Shown in pieces: positions 23,131-34,681 of a stretch of 64,000 nt of DNA. This DNA is from Ditylenchus dipsaci. Its lineage: Eukaryota; Nematoda; Chromadorea; Rhabditida; Anguinidae. Positions within the stretch are counted from its first letter, which is position 1. Each line of letters opens with the position of its first letter. A program made the position numbers and the translations under genes. The stretch spans positions 62,001 to 126,000 of the forward strand of contig SADC01000088.1 in the NCBI GenBank assembly GCA_004194705.1, given 5' to 3'. The notes under the pieces are model-generated. The model was given only the letters and a program-made list of their open reading frames with translations. It had not been told where the DNA came from and did not search any database.

Positions 23131-26100
23131 ATGACATCCGCAAAAGCACTCCTTCTCCTGCTCATTTTGGTGAACCAGCAGTTGCTGACTGCAGACGCTG
23201 AACTTATTTCTTTGACAACAGGAGCAATTGGTAAAAATTGCTATTTCCGTGTCTACTTTACGATTCTGTAACTTTAAATTTTCAATTTAGGTGCCGGAGC
23301 TGTCGGTTTGTAAAAAAATCGGGACCAAAGAAAGCTACCATTTATTTTTAGGTGCCTTTAGTGCAATTTTCGGTACTTATTCTTACGTAAGCTTATTTTT
23401 TTTACTTAATTTCAAACTGTTTTTTCTAAAATTTTATCAATTGCAAAAAAGGTTTTCAGATCAAGTGTAAGTTCAATGAATGTTGTGATGATAATTGGTG
23501 AGCTGTTTTTTTATGTGACTAGCTTTTTATTGCGATTTTTAGGATCCCAGGAAATGTCGCGCACAGTTAGTCCGCTTTGTCATCATTCCAGTATTGACGT
23601 TAAAAATTTCAGAATTGCAGCAAGAAGTGGATGAGAAATTATATGGTCAACACATTGCTCAAGAAACAGGTCGTTTGCCATTTTTCATTTATTTTTTTAA
23701 TGATAATCGTTATAGTCATCAGAGCAGTGAGAGCTCACGTTTCAAAACTAAAGCCAAGCAAAGCTCTTGTAATGTCTTTTCATGGTTGGACTGGATCAGG
23801 CAAGAATTTTGTTGCCAAAATGATCGCAAAGTCAGTATTCAAAAAAGAGATGCTTAGCAAATATGTCCACCTGTTCGTCGCAACACTGCATTTTCCACAC
23901 CCTGAAGAAGTTGGTTTCATTTTGTTCCTAGCTTCTTCTTTTAAATTGCCACTTTAGGTTGAGAAGTACAAGGTTGACCAACTAATGCGATTTATCCATT
24001 TAAACAATTTACAATTTTTTTAGGAACAGTTAAGGTCCTGGATTCACGGAAATCTTACGTTATGTGATCGTAAGCTTTTGTAATGTATATGCTCGTACAG
24101 TCTAACTCCGTAATAGTTGCACCTAAATGTGTCAGTAACCCGTGCTCCCTCTTTTAAATCCTATTTGGATGACCAGCAGAGAAATTTAACGAAACTTACC
24201 CCGGTATAGTGCAACGTTACACCGGTCCCTAGAGGTGCCACTTTAACGGATATGCGGCTGTAGTACAAAATTTTTGCAATTTAGGTTCACTTTTCATTTT
24301 TGATGAGATGGACAAGATGCCCTACCAGTTGTTAGACGTGATTCTTCCTTCATTGATTTCCACGATCAAATTGGCGGCGTTGATCCTCGGAGGAGTATCT
24401 TCTTGTTTCTAAGGTAAATTTTTACTTTTTGGTTTACCTAAGCGGTTTATATTAAGTAATGGGGGGATGAATGCTATAGTTGAAAAGACTCTCGAAAACT
24501 ATCACTCAGGGCAATCACGTGAAGCAATTACCTACAAGGAAATGGAGCAGTTAATCAAGAACAGTGCTTTTAACGAAGGTAACTAAAAATTTTATTTTGT
24601 GGCAGCTCACTCAAAATAGCATATTTTCAGGTGAAGGCGGTTTAAAGACAAGCAGGTAGATTTTTTTAAAGGTTATTTGTCAAGTCGATTGCAGCTTTAG
24701 ATTGATTTCACGGCATTTGATTGGTGGGGTTAAACTTTCATGGAGGGTAGCATTAACTGACAAAACAATTCAGACTACTTCGTGCCATTTCTGCCGCTTG
24801 AACGTCGTCACGTGATAATGTGTTTCAAGGACTACCTGAGGAGTAGAGGATTCCCAACAAATGCAGACGAGATAGAGGAACTTGCCAGTCAGTTACACGT
24901 GAGATAAATTTTGACATTTCGTTGGCTGGGGGAACTTGCCAAAAATGAAATTTGCCAAATACGAAATTTGCCAAAACGAAATTTGCCAAAACGAAATCTG
25001 CCAAATCGAAATGCGCCAAAACGAAATATGCCAAAACGAAATTTGCCGAAACGAAATTTGGCCAACGAACCAACAGGGGGGACCAAGGCCGTTTTTACGT
25101 CTTTTTCGAAATTTTCGAAACTGTGTCCTAACCACCTAAAACCACCCCAAACAACCAAAAACCTCCTAAAACAGCAAAACCACCCAAATCACACTAAACA
25201 ACTCAAAACACCCCAAACCACCCGAAACCACCCGAAACCATCCAAAACTACACTAAACAAAAATTTTGCGGGAATTTGAATTTTTAGTCTGAACCAACCA
25301 AACCAAGTGGTCGTCCACTTGGATCGATTTTTTTTTAAGTTTTTGGCTTCTAAAACCAGTTTTCTAGACTAATTCGTGCACGCTTAACATGGTTTGACAG
25401 TGGCAAAATGCCGTTTTCTCAGTTATTTTTTGAGTTTTGGCAAATAATTGATTTTACCAAAATCAATTATTCCCCAAAAACTCAAAAATTTCTTCATAAA
25501 ACGTGATTGGTGATAGTTGGTTACATGAAGGAATTACCACTGTCAAAATTACTTTTTTTTTTTTTTCTTACATGAAGGAATTACCACTGTCAAAATTACC
25601 ACTGTCAAACCATGTTCAGCGTGCACGAATAAGTCCAGAAAATAGGATTTGGAATCCAAAAACGTAAAAAAAATTCGATCCAAGTCGACGACCACTTGGT
25701 TTGGTTGGTTCAGACTAAAAATTTAAATTAAATTTATAAATTTTAATTTTTGTTTGGTGAAGTTTTGAATGGTTTCTGGTGGTTTTTGGTGTTCTGGGTG
25801 GCTTTGTGTGATTTTGGGTGGTTTTGGGTGATTTTGGATGGTTTTCGCTGGTTTGGGGTGATTTTAGGTGGTTAGGACAGTTAGGACACAATTTCGAAAA
25901 TTTTGAAAAAACGTTGAAACTGCCTTGGCCCCCCCCCTGTTGGTTCGTTGGCCAAATTTCGTTTCGGCAAATTTCGTATTGGCATATTTCGTTTTGGCGC
26001 ATTTCGATTTGGCAAATTTCGTTTTGGCAAATTTCGTTTCGGCAAATTTCGTTTTGGCAAAACATACGTTTGGCAAATTTCGTTTTTGGCAAGTTTCCCC

Positions 26101-26267
26101 TAGCCATTTCGTTGTCTTCGTCTTTATCCGAAAATTTGTAGTTCTTCCCAAAGTCTTCCCCAATTTATTCCGTGTCTGGTTGCAAACAAGTGGAGCAAAA
26201 GGTCGACTTCTTATACAGCGATTATGTTCACGAGCACTACAAGAAGCACTTTATTGACGATCTATGA
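23131..26267 (+). CDS. Torsin-family AAA+ ATPase
   Basis: Torsins are ER-lumen and nuclear-envelope AAA+ proteins that act with LAP1/LULL1-type activators. About fifteen exons, two of them 15 nt long (23291-23305 and 23958-23972). The protein starts with a signal peptide MTSAKALLLLLILVNQQLL and a Gly/Ala-rich hydrophobic stretch, then a CKFNECCDDNW cysteine segment. Walker A is HGWTGSGKNF, followed by YVHLFVATLHFPH. Walker B is LFIFDEMDKM. Later come FLFLSNGG (sensor 1), DYFVPFLPLERRHV, FFPK and SGCKQVEQKVDFL, the torsin GCK/sensor 2 end. The last exon begins at 26142. One T is missing near 24348, between VILP and FIDFHDQIGG. The last intron (24899-26141) is filled by a foldback element, and another intron holds a pogo-like MITE. 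A poly(A) signal is at 26315. Confidence 0.93.
24098..24260. mobile_element. pogo-like MITE in torsin intron, TA target
   Basis: The ends are CAGTCTAACTCCGTAATAG and a degenerate complement TTAACGGATATGCGGCTG, with flanking TA. It contains CACCGGTCCCTAGAGGTGCC, the motif shared with the other copies. Confidence 0.75.
24924..26104. mobile_element. Foldback element F1 in torsin intron, 9-bp TSD
   Basis: The ends are GGCTGGGGGAACTTGCC and complement GGCAAGTTTCCCCTAGCC. A 9-bp direct repeat flanks it (CATTTCGTT or ATTTCGTTG, depending on one shared base). Both arms are tandem arrays of a 15-bp unit GCCAAAACGAAATTT, about ten per arm, followed by CCACCCAAAA-type words. The centre holds AAAATTTTGCGGGAATTTG, AAGTGGTCGTCCACTTGG and a TTGACAGTGG inverted pair. 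It nearly fills the last torsin intron. Confidence 0.9.
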
Positions 26268-26521
26268 AATATTTGAAGAAATCAATGTTTTATTTATGTG
26301 GGTTTTGTTCACGTAATAAATGCGGGTATTACACGTAAACTGTGGCTATGTATATTTTCTAGTTATAAATTGTGAAGTTTATTTGTAACGGATCAAAAAT
26401 AAAGCAGTTTTCGTTTATGACAAAAACAAAAAATATGGTTAAACAAATAGTTGGTTACATGAAGGAATAAACGTGAGAAGAGAATGTGGTAGGCAGCATA
26501 CGATAACATTTTGTGAGTGGT

Positions 26522-26641
26522 CTAAATTTTCTTCACAACATCGCTAGCCGCTACTTTCTTAACAACTGTAATGCTGCTGCCATTTTGAGTCTTCTTGATC
26601 ACATTGTTGGTTCGAGTAACGACTGCACGGTTGATTCTGAT
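26522..26641 (-). CDS. Candidate terminal exon of an unknown gene
   Basis: A 120-nt open segment follows a TTTCTTCAG acceptor and ends at TAG. It reads IRINRAVVTRTNNVIKKTQN then SSITVVKKVAASDVVKKI. Upstream exons on this strand were not identified between here and the NADAR stop, so this may be the end of a gene whose other exons I missed, or chance. Confidence 0.25.
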   Translation of the reverse strand: MRINRAVVTRTNNVIKKTQNGSSITVVKKVAASDVVKKI

Positions 26642-26864
26642 CTGAAGAAATTATTATATTATTTGCAATATCGGCTAAATTATAGTATACGGACACCACT
26701 GAACTATAGTATTTTGTAACGCACCCCAGAAATTTGCCTTGGCTCCCAAGCTGATTTTTTTTGAACGCTTTTTTCTTAAGTTTTATCTGCCTTTTCTTTT
26801 AATCTTTCAACTTTTTCATAAAAAGAATGAAAAATCAAAAATAAAAAGCAAAAAAAATTGCCAA

Positions 26865-26905
26865 AGATCAGATCGATCTAGATCGATCTGATCTGATCTT
26901 TGCCC
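26865..26905. repeat. GATC-rich palindrome
   Basis: AAAGATCAGATCGATCTAG continues into its own complement with an extra GATCT. It is a simple hairpin in intergenic DNA. Confidence 0.6.
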
Positions 26906-27340
26906 ACCTCTGGTATGAACTCGGCAGCAGCTACCCCAGGGACCAGGCCTAGGGTGGCGGATCACCGGGGATGATGGTTAGCTGAAATGTTAGATGACGG
27001 AGAATAAACTGATCTCAAAAAATCAAGTATATTAAAAATGGCGTTCGAGGTCTGACATCTGCAATGATTCCAATAATCCTACAATCCTGATATCAAATGG
27101 CTATGATGGTTTAGATAAGGATTTATTTTGTTGATCTATTCTCTCTGCCACTTGTAAATAGATTTTTTTAATATTCTGCAAAAGCAATGTTTTTGATGCT
27201 TTTTTTAATTTCAGAAAAACCATGATTATTTTTACACACGCCTGTAAAAGGCGCCGGGATGACTTTTTTTTAAATCTTGGTTCTGAGTCTAAGACAAAGT
27301 TAAGGGATGCGATTTTTGTCTCTATCATATACAGTATTTT

Positions 27341-29324
27341 CTAATTTTTATTTATCACCATTTTTTTTGCTGCACTTGTTGGTGTGGTCGGAGCAACACC
27401 AACATTCAAAGCCTGCATTTGGGCTGTGGCAGAAGCCGGTGCAGTTGTGGCAGGAACGCTAAGCGCAGGTGGGCTAGACATCGTTAAGTGACCATCAACA
27501 TCATCGTCGGCAGTAAAGTCGATTTCCATGGTCTGTGGGTAGCATTGGAAACTTTTTTCTGGTTGGTGGCCAAAGAAGCTCCTTGCTTGAACACATCAGT
27601 GATGTCCTCACTCTTGGTGGTGAAGGTTCGCTGCACACTTAGTGATTCCAGCTGTCCACTGTTGATCTAAATTATTTAGATGAATATAAAGAGCCTTCAG
27701 TTTACAATAAATGTAAATGTTGCATACCTTCTCTCGAAGCACCATGTAGATTGTTCCAAGAATGTTTCGCCCTTTCCCATAGTTGGCACATTTTTCAAGC
27801 TGTCTTCTGTCAGAGGGAAAGACATCGGCAGTTTGACGCTCACCTTTTTCTTGTCCATATTGCCGGCCCAGGCCTTCATGAAGCTAAATTTGCCATGGTT
27901 AAGTTGTGTTGCAATGATGGTAAGAACTTAAACAATTTACTTGACAGGCACACCAGCTCCGAAAAAGTCATCACCCACATAGGTATGAACAATCAATTTG
28001 TCGCCTGTTTTGACCAGCTCATCGCGCAACTCTTGGCACTGACGCACTTTTTCGAGCAAAGCTTTCTAAAATCACGATTTTTGTGTGAATTTTTTCTCAG
28101 ATTTTTTTCAAATATAAAAAATATAAGCTGAAGTGGTTACCTGGATGACTTGAACACCTGAGGTGATGCGCCACTTGTCCACAACCTTGCGCTCCACCTA
28201 CAATTAATGGAGTTAACAAATGTCGCTTCAAGGGCAAAAACAAATGTGCACTTACTCCACTTTGACGCAGAAGATCTCGTGACAAAGCGCTAAAGTTGTT
28301 GGTTGAGCCATCAACAAACTGCTCGCTTTCCAATCCCAGCAATTCCTTCACTTTGCACTTTTGGTAATACTGGTCCACGCTTTTGTATTCCACACCATCG
28401 ACTGTGAAAGCAGCTACACAAAGAAGGTTTGATGGCTTAGCTGTTGTGTTTAAAAATTTTAAAGAAAATACCCGGTGCTGCAAAGTGAAAATGCTGCTGT
28501 AGCCGTGGAAGCAAACAAGCTGGCTGCTGCTTACAGAATAGCTTTTCTGCTCCGATCCATCTGGGATTGGGACAAACTGAAATTGGGGGAATCAGAGTAA
28601 AATATACTAATTTCACGAGCATTCGGAATGTTTGAAAACTACTTTAGGAAATCACACCAAGTGGGAGGTGAAAAACCAAGCGTGAGGCTCAAACTTGGTT
28701 TTTTAGTGTGAAATTGATGTGATTTCCTCAAAAATTAATTTTTATTAGGGTGTTTGACCGCTCAATCGATATAGAGAAATCTCAGCTACAAAACGGTGTA
28801 CAAATTATAATTTTAAATGACCTGTCATTCATTGCACTAACTCTGCAAAAAGTAGAAGAAAAAACGTAAAAGTATGAACTAAATAAAAATAATTTGGTTC
28901 ATACTTTTACCTTTTTGTTCTACACTTTGCAAAGATCTTGCACTAAACAATACCTAGTTAGAGGGACATCGCAGGGCTAAAGAATAGAAAATTCAAGGAA
29001 AAAGGCAGAACAAAAATTTGTTGCAAAATTAAGAGGTTTTCCTGCAAAATTCAAAAAAAATTGTCGTTGCTTTTTCTTAAATAATTACAACAGCACAGAT
29101 CTTTATACTGAGCTATGGATTATTTACCTGGCTCACTTTATTATTAATGAAACATTTGACTTTCCTATTTGCAATTACTGAAAGTCAAGACTTACTGGAA
29201 AGTGGGTATTATGACGACGCTGCATAGCTTTCATAGGTTGACGCCTACTCACACCTGCTTCGCCCATGGCATTTTGACCAGCCCAAACCTCATTCAGAGC
29301 CATCGGAGTTGGATAGTGACGCAT
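27341..29324 (-). CDS. NADAR (YbiA-like) domain protein
   Basis: NADAR proteins are a widespread family linked to ADP-ribose/NAD metabolism; in bacteria YbiA is the reference member. Eight exons on the minus strand: 29196-29324, 28472-28576, 28256-28413, 28141-28197, 27941-28065, 27844-27883, 27728-27806 and 27341-27666. The domain reads AAFTVDGVEYKSVDQYYQKC, then FSALSRDLLRQSGV, KWRITSGVQVIQKALLEKV, TGDKLIVHTYVGDDFFGAGV and GKGRNILGTIYMVLREK, matching the VEYxSVEHYYQ, TGDxxLV and GKNxLGxxLMxVR blocks. N-terminal MRHYPTPMALNEVWAGQNAM and a Thr/Ala/Pro-rich C-terminal tail flank it. Frame slips are needed near 27807-27850 and 27555. Intron 1 holds repeats. The start codon is 27 bp from a divergent ATG. 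Confidence 0.85.
28640..28935. repeat. Inverted-repeat elements in NADAR intron 1
   Basis: The first part (28640-28800) has GGAAATCACACCAAGTG paired with TGATGTGATTTCC, and shares AGGGTGTTTGACC, CTCAATCGATA and CAAAACGGTGTA with 2144-2462. The second part (28845-28935) is a hairpin, GCAAAAAGTAGAAGAAAAAAC paired with GTTCTACACTTTGC, around ACGTAAAAGTATGAAC. Confidence 0.7.
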
Positions 29325-29351
29325 TTTTGATTTAGCAGTAAGACGTGGAAA
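29325..29351. promoter_or_regulatory. Shared bidirectional start region
   Basis: Only 27 bp separate the minus-strand NADAR ATG (29324) from a plus-strand ATG (29352). Both ATGs follow an A-rich context (AAAAATG and GAAAATG). If the plus-strand gene is real, the two transcripts must overlap in their 5' ends or have almost no leader. Confidence 0.35.
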
Positions 29352-29860
29352 ATGACGTTTTCGCTCCAGCTTGAAGATTTGGAGGAAAGCTTTGTTAATC
29401 TAATCTCTGGGCAGATTATCAAATCTGCCACTCAAAAGCACAGTAATAAGGAGATTACAATGAAGATGTGAGTAATTCGTAACTAAGTACAAACAAAGAT
29501 GTCCATTTGCATATATGGGAAAAATAGCAGAGTTCCTGCGAAGACACACAATTTATTCAAACATCAATTTTTGAGATATTGCTTATGTGTGCTTAACTGT
29601 ATGAAAATAAATTGCAAATAACAAGTTTTGTTTGCAGTACATGCCTGAACAGCTGTCTTCTTGCACAGATGTCAGCTACCATTTCTATAATCGGTATGAT
29701 TTTTGCTTTCGGATGTACGCGGTCGGGTACCGGGACCAATAACTGAACGAAAACATTTTTGGCAAAATTACTTGAACCAAGAAGTAGGTCCAAAAAACGC
29801 GAGCACCTTAGAACCGGGTACAGTCAACGCTCTATTCAACATAATTGTATTTAGCATAAA
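29352..29860 (+). CDS. Unidentified small gene divergent from NADAR
   Basis: Exon 1 encodes MTFSLQLEDLEESFVNLISG and QIIKSATQKHSNKEITMK and ends at a GTGAGT donor (29466-29471). A second segment after a TTTGCAG acceptor near 29637 reads, in one frame, YMPEQLSSCTDVSYHFYNRY then DFCFRMYAVGYRDQ. In a shifted frame from about 29715 it reads VPGPITERKHFWQNYLNQEV. These look protein-like but need one or two frame slips to join, as elsewhere in this window. An alternative frame of the second segment is hydrophobic (LLAQMSATISIIGMIFAFGC). I do not recognise the family. Confidence 0.4.
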
Positions 29861-29873
29861 ATTCTATTTACAG

Positions 29874-30030
29874 CGCCATTGCCGTCTCGGACAACGCTTG
29901 TCCCCGCCAATTCAAAAAAATTCCTAATCATTGAACTTCCGTACGGATTTTTCAACTTGGTTTCTAACACAACTATATCTAAAATTAAATTCTAGGCCTT
30001 GTTTCCTTAGAAACCAAGCTGAAAAATCTG
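29874..30030. repeat. Foldback MITE just upstream of HSPA13
   Basis: Its arms pair CATTGAACTTCCGTACGGATT with AATCTGTACAGAAGTTCG. It belongs to the family of 11272-11510 and 45191-45428. It ends about 40 bp before the HSPA13 ATG, so it probably forms part of that promoter or leader. Confidence 0.7.
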
Positions 30031-30073
30031 TACAGAAGTTCGAACCGAGCAGCCCGAATTATTACATTAAAAT

Positions 30074-33000
30074 ATGCAAATCATTTTAGGAACAGCTGTT
30101 CTAGCAGTCTTATTAGCTGGCTATGTGGCACAAAAATACGGTCTACCTCCTCCACCGCCCAAAATAGCGGGCATTGACTTGGGTAATAAATTTATAGTGG
30201 TCATTTGTGATGGTGATTACATGAAAAAAAATTTAGGCACTACCTTTTCTTCTATAGGGTTTTATCAAGCAGTAACGGTAAGAGGGTATTTTTTGATTTT
30301 TTATTACGTGAAAATTGTAATTTAGGGTAATACAGATATTTTGGCGGATGAATTAGGCAAGAAAAGTGTGCCATCCGTGGTTGGATTCTTAGACAACGGT
30401 GAGATAGTTGTGGGAACCAGGGCTGTTGAGCAGCAAGAAACCAATCCAAGGAATACAATATATGATGCTAAACGTTTTATTGGTAAAAGCTGTTTTTATT
30501 TCTTTTTTACTTTTTTTTAAATAATCTTCGATTATAGGAAAAACTTTTAAAAAAGATGACCTCAACTTTGAGGTAGTTTTTACACTAATTTATTGGGAAA
30601 GATTTGCATAAACCATTTATAGAGTGACTGCAAGCGATACCCATTCACAATTAAACTGGATCAAGACGGTCTAGCATACTTCGAAGTTGAGCAAAAAGGG
30701 CAAACAAAGTGAGCTAATCAAATTTCTTTGAATATTTAACAAGTCGGCGAAAACGCTACAGTCGACTCTCCCAATAACAAACCCCAAAAAGTTCGTTCCC
30801 ACCTTGGGTCCGACACCTTTTTAGCCTGACTTTTTAAATTTTTTCCTAGTTCTGTTTTGACAGTCTGGTCCCAAATATCGTAAGGATTCCGATTTTACCG
30901 ATCGTTTTTCAGAAATCCAAAATTTTTTCCTCTAAAAAAGCGAAAACTCGATTTAAGGAAGGCTTTTTCAAAAATCCCTGTCCTTAAATCGAGTTTTTGC
31001 TTTTTAAGAGAAAAAAAATTTGGATTTCTGAAAAACGATCGGTAAAATCGGAATCCTTACGATATTTGGGACCAGACTGTCAAAACAGAACTAGGAAAAA
31101 ATTTAAAAAGTCAGGCTAAAAAAAGTGTCGGGCCAAGGTGGGAACGAACTTTTGACTGCCAACCGACTCGCTACAAATACTGACTCGTTACACCGACTCG
31201 TTACATTGACGGCTCGTTACACCGACTCGTTACACTTCTTCCAATTACTTCCAAATCTTTACCAAAACAAATGACTGTTCAATTTTTGACCTTTTTAAAT
31301 GTTTTCATTTCATGAAGTTGCTATAAAAGTCGAGCTTTTGGCACTTTGAAATTTCGACCATTTGCCTGTTTTGGCATGTTTTCGTCACTGGAGCTGGGCA
31401 AAAATAGTCTCTAAATGCATTTTTGATCAAAAGTCTTGCTCGGAATTATGTCTAAGGTAAGTGAGTGCGCGCATCTCTAACCAACCAAGCCCCCTGCGCC
31501 CCCGAAGGGTTGGTTGGTTAGAGATGCGCGCACTCACTTACCTTAGACATAATTTCCTTAGACATAAACGAACTTTTTGGAGGTTCGTTATTGGGAGAGT
31601 CGACTGTACTTAGTATTTTTTAAAAATTTTGGGAAAATCAAATTTCTTTGTATGCATCTGCTTTTCTTTAAAAAATTTGCAGAAGAAAAACAAATAAAAA
31701 AACTTTGATAAAAATAAACTGCAAGAGGCTCTTCCCCTGACAATTTTTAAGCCATAAAAATTTAGAAAAATCAGGCCTGAAGAAATTGGCTCCATTATTA
31801 TCAAATACATGCGAGATGTAGCTGAAAAGCTGCACAGCAAAAGTATAAAGGAGGTGGTTATATCAGTGCCTGCTGAATTTGACACAAGAGATGCGCGCAC
31901 TCACTTACCTTAGACATAATTCCGAGCAAGACTTTTGATCAAAAATGCATTTAGAGACTATTTTTGCCCAGCTCCAGTGACGAAAACATGCCAAAACAGG
32001 CAAATGGTCGAAATTTCAAAGTGCCAAAAGCTCGACTTTTATAGCAACTTCATGAAATGAAAACATTTAAAAAGGTCAAAAATTGAACAGTCATTTGTTT
32101 TGGTAAAGATTTGGAAGTAATTGGAAGAAGTGTAACGAGTCGGTGTAACGAGCCGTCAATGTAACGAGTCGGTGTAACGAGTCAGTATTTGTAGCGAGTC
32201 GGTTGGCAGTCAAAAGTTCGTTCCCACCTTGGCCCGACACTTTTTTTAGCCTGACTTTTTAAATTTTTTCCTAGTTCTGTTTTGACAGTCTGGTCCCAAA
32301 TATCGTAAGGATTCCGATTTTACCGATCGTTTTTCAGAAATCCAAATTTTTTTTCTCTTAAAAAGCAAAAACTCGATTTAAGGACAGGGATTTTTGAAAA
32401 AGCCTTCCTTAAATCGAGTTTTCGCTTTTTTAGAGGAAAAATTTTTGGATTTCTGAAAAACGATCGGTAAAATCGGAATCCTTACGATATTTGGGACCAG
32501 ACTGTCAAAACAGAACTAGGAAAAAATAAACTGCAAGAGGCTCTTCCCCTGACAATTTTTAAGCCATAAAAATTTAGAAAAATCAGGCCTGAAGAAATTG
32601 GCTCCATTATTATCAAATACATGCGAGATGTAGCTGAAAAGCTGCACAGCAAAAGTATAAAGGAGGTGGTTATATCAGTGCCTGCTGAATTTGACACAAT
32701 CCAGAGAAACTACACTGGACAGGCAGCTCAACTAGCTGGTAGCGCTTTTGCGTTGATTTATTTTTTATATTTCTGAAAATTTTGTTTTAGGCATGGAAGT
32801 GAGAAGAGTAATCAGTCAGTTAAAACCAATAATGGAAACTAAATTTACAAGTGTTATTTTATAGGTGAGCCAACAGCTGCCGCTCTTGCATATGGTCTGC
32901 ACAAAAAGAAAGGAGTGGAATATGTGCTGGTTGTTGATTTAGGTCAGTTAAGCCAATTTGACTGTTTATTATCCATTCACAAATTTTCACATAAGTAAAA

Positions 33001-34390
33001 CCCAAAGTAGATCTAAGCTTTGGTTCACAGAATTAAAATTAAATATTATTAATAACAAAAAAGTTAATTAAATTAACTGGTGGTCCAAAAGTTCGGAGTG
33101 GATTTTCAAAGCCCTTTATCTCATGATTTACATTAGCTTATTTCTTATTGTTTAAACAATTAATTTAAACAATTTAATACTTTCGTGTGTGTGGTGCAGG
33201 AAACACCAATATGTTATGAAACCTTTTTTTAGGTGGTGGCACCTTAGATGTGTCTGTACTATGGCTTAATGGAGGAACTTTTATTACTCAAGCAATGGCT
33301 GGCAACAACCGCCTTGGGGGTCAAGACTTCAACCAGCAAATTCAAAAGATGCTGATTAAGGTGTTTCCAAGCTATACTTTTTTCACCCTATTCTTCAACA
33401 ACTCATTTCAGTTAATTGAACAAAAGTCAAACAAAGCTCTTGAAAACAAGGAGGATTTACAGGTAACATCTTTTACCCACTTCCAACTCAGTAACCCCAT
33501 TTTTTTTAACTTTACCCAATCCACCTCCATTATACAATTTAATCATTTTCAAAGTTCAAAATGCAATTTCACCACTTTTGTAATTAAAGTACCTTCAAAA
33601 TCGAATTTCCAGTTTTTGTGCGTTTGAATGTCGAAAAAAACTCAAAATATTTTTCAAACTGCAAACCCAAAAACCCACAAACTTTTTTTGTAACCAGTGA
33701 ATTTGCTAGCCTTTTCAGGTGATTTAATAATAAAAAGTCGTTAAATTGCATCTTTATAGGTAATAGGGAGGTGGATTAAGTAAAGTTTTACCATTTATTT
33801 GAAATTTTAGCAACTACGACTTGCTGTGGAAGCCGCTAAAATCCAGCTGACGCTACTTCCAGAAACTTGGGTCCGTCTAAATCTCAGGTCTACAGGGAAA
33901 TTCGAGTATTTGGTCAGTCTAACTGCGAACATATTCTCTCAAAAACATTTAACTTTCAGTTGACCAGAAAAGAGTTTGAGGAGGTCAACAAAAGGCTGTT
34001 GGACAGCATAGTGGAGCCAATAACAGCAGCTTTGGCGGATTGTGAAATTCAGGTTTGTATTTTTACAACAATGAACACAACTTGATATTGACATTTAGCC
34101 AAAAGATGTGGACGAAATAGTTTTAGTTGGAGGTAAATTTGTATCAAAAAAGACTCAAATAAAGTCTTAATTAAGGATCCACCCGCATCCCCAAAGTCCG
34201 TCAAATTGTGGGCACCTACTTTGACAAAGCGCCCAATTTCGGAGTTGATCCTGAATTAGCAGTAGTGACTGGTACATCCATCCAAGCAGGAGTGCTTGCA
34301 GGAGGATGGCCTCTTCAAGTGGCAGCCATCGAACTACCTCCCACAAGAAGGAAAAGACATATTTACACTGACACAAGCAGCTCCGCGTAG
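30074..34390 (+). CDS. HSPA13: Heat shock 70 family member 13 (STCH)
   Basis: HSPA13 is an ER-associated Hsp70 relative consisting of the ATPase domain without a peptide-binding domain. The start reads MQIILGTAVLAVLLAGYVAQ, the membrane/signal segment typical of STCH, followed by PPPPPKIAGIDLG. Exons: 30074-30182, 30237-30277, 30326-30482, 30538-30572, 30623-30708, 32578-32738, 32791-32814, 32865-32942, 33233-33360, 33412-33462, 33811-33912, 33960-34052, 34099-34132 and 34176-34390. ATPase motifs are in order: GTTFSSIG, NTIYDAKRFIG, KEVVISVPAEFD, EPTAAALAYGL, VVDLGGGTLDVS, MAGNNRLGGQDFNQ, DEIVLVGGSTRIPKVRQ and DPELAVVTGTSIQAG. It ends soon after WPLQVAAIELP, as human STCH does. Intron 5 contains a large pogo-ended element plus a partial duplicate of exon 6. 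Frames are intact. Confidence 0.96.
30759..31606. mobile_element. Large composite pogo-like element in HSPA13 intron 5
   Basis: The ends are CAGTCGACTCTCCCAATAAC and GTTATTGGGAGAGTCGACTG, with flanking TA. Inside are nested inverted pairs: a GTTCGTTCCCACCTTGG pair, then AAACTCGATTTAAGGAAGG and its complement around 30945-30995, then a TACACCGACTCGTTACA tandem stretch (31180-31230). Finally AGTGAGTGCGCGCATCTCTAA and its complement span 31459-31545. That last pair also occurs in 40105-40768. Confidence 0.85.
31607..32738. repeat. Inverted duplication that repeats HSPA13 exon 6
   Basis: 31705-31887 is identical, or nearly so, to 32518-32700, covering the intron end and most of exon 6 (encoding RPEEIGSIIIKYMRDVAEKL onward). 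Between the two copies, 31888-32519 is the reverse complement of about 30842-31488 of the element just upstream. The first copy breaks off after GAATTTGACACAA and runs straight into GAGATGCGCGCACTCAC. Only the second copy continues into a normal donor, so I use it as exon 6. It could be a real rearrangement or an assembly error at the palindrome. Confidence 0.85.
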
Positions 34391-34681
34391 GACTATTCCT
34401 ATTTATTATAGCATAATCATTTAGAATTGTTTCGGGTTTGTCAGTAACGCCAAAATCGGGGCACAAAAACATAAATTTAGGATACACAGTAGCACGGAAA
34501 AAAATCTTCGCATTCAAAATTTGCATTCTTTGCATCTTTACACTTTTTTGGCATTCTGTTTTTGACACACCTTTTTGTGTGACCTCCATGCAAGTGACCA
34601 ACCAAATTATAGCTCATCTCACTGGTTATAATTTGGGTGATACTTTGCGTGAGAGTAGTCTTTAAAAAGTGTGCCAAAAAC

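Noticed and set aside
24825..26163. Open frames of FVLANFVLAHFDL or KRNLPKRNLPK type
   Set aside because: They come from the 15-bp unit array of F1, open in several frames on both strands, inside a torsin intron.
31766..31887. First exon 6 copy as a real HSPA13 exon
   Set aside because: It is truncated and fused to an inverted element, with no donor; the second copy gives a complete exon and correct phase.
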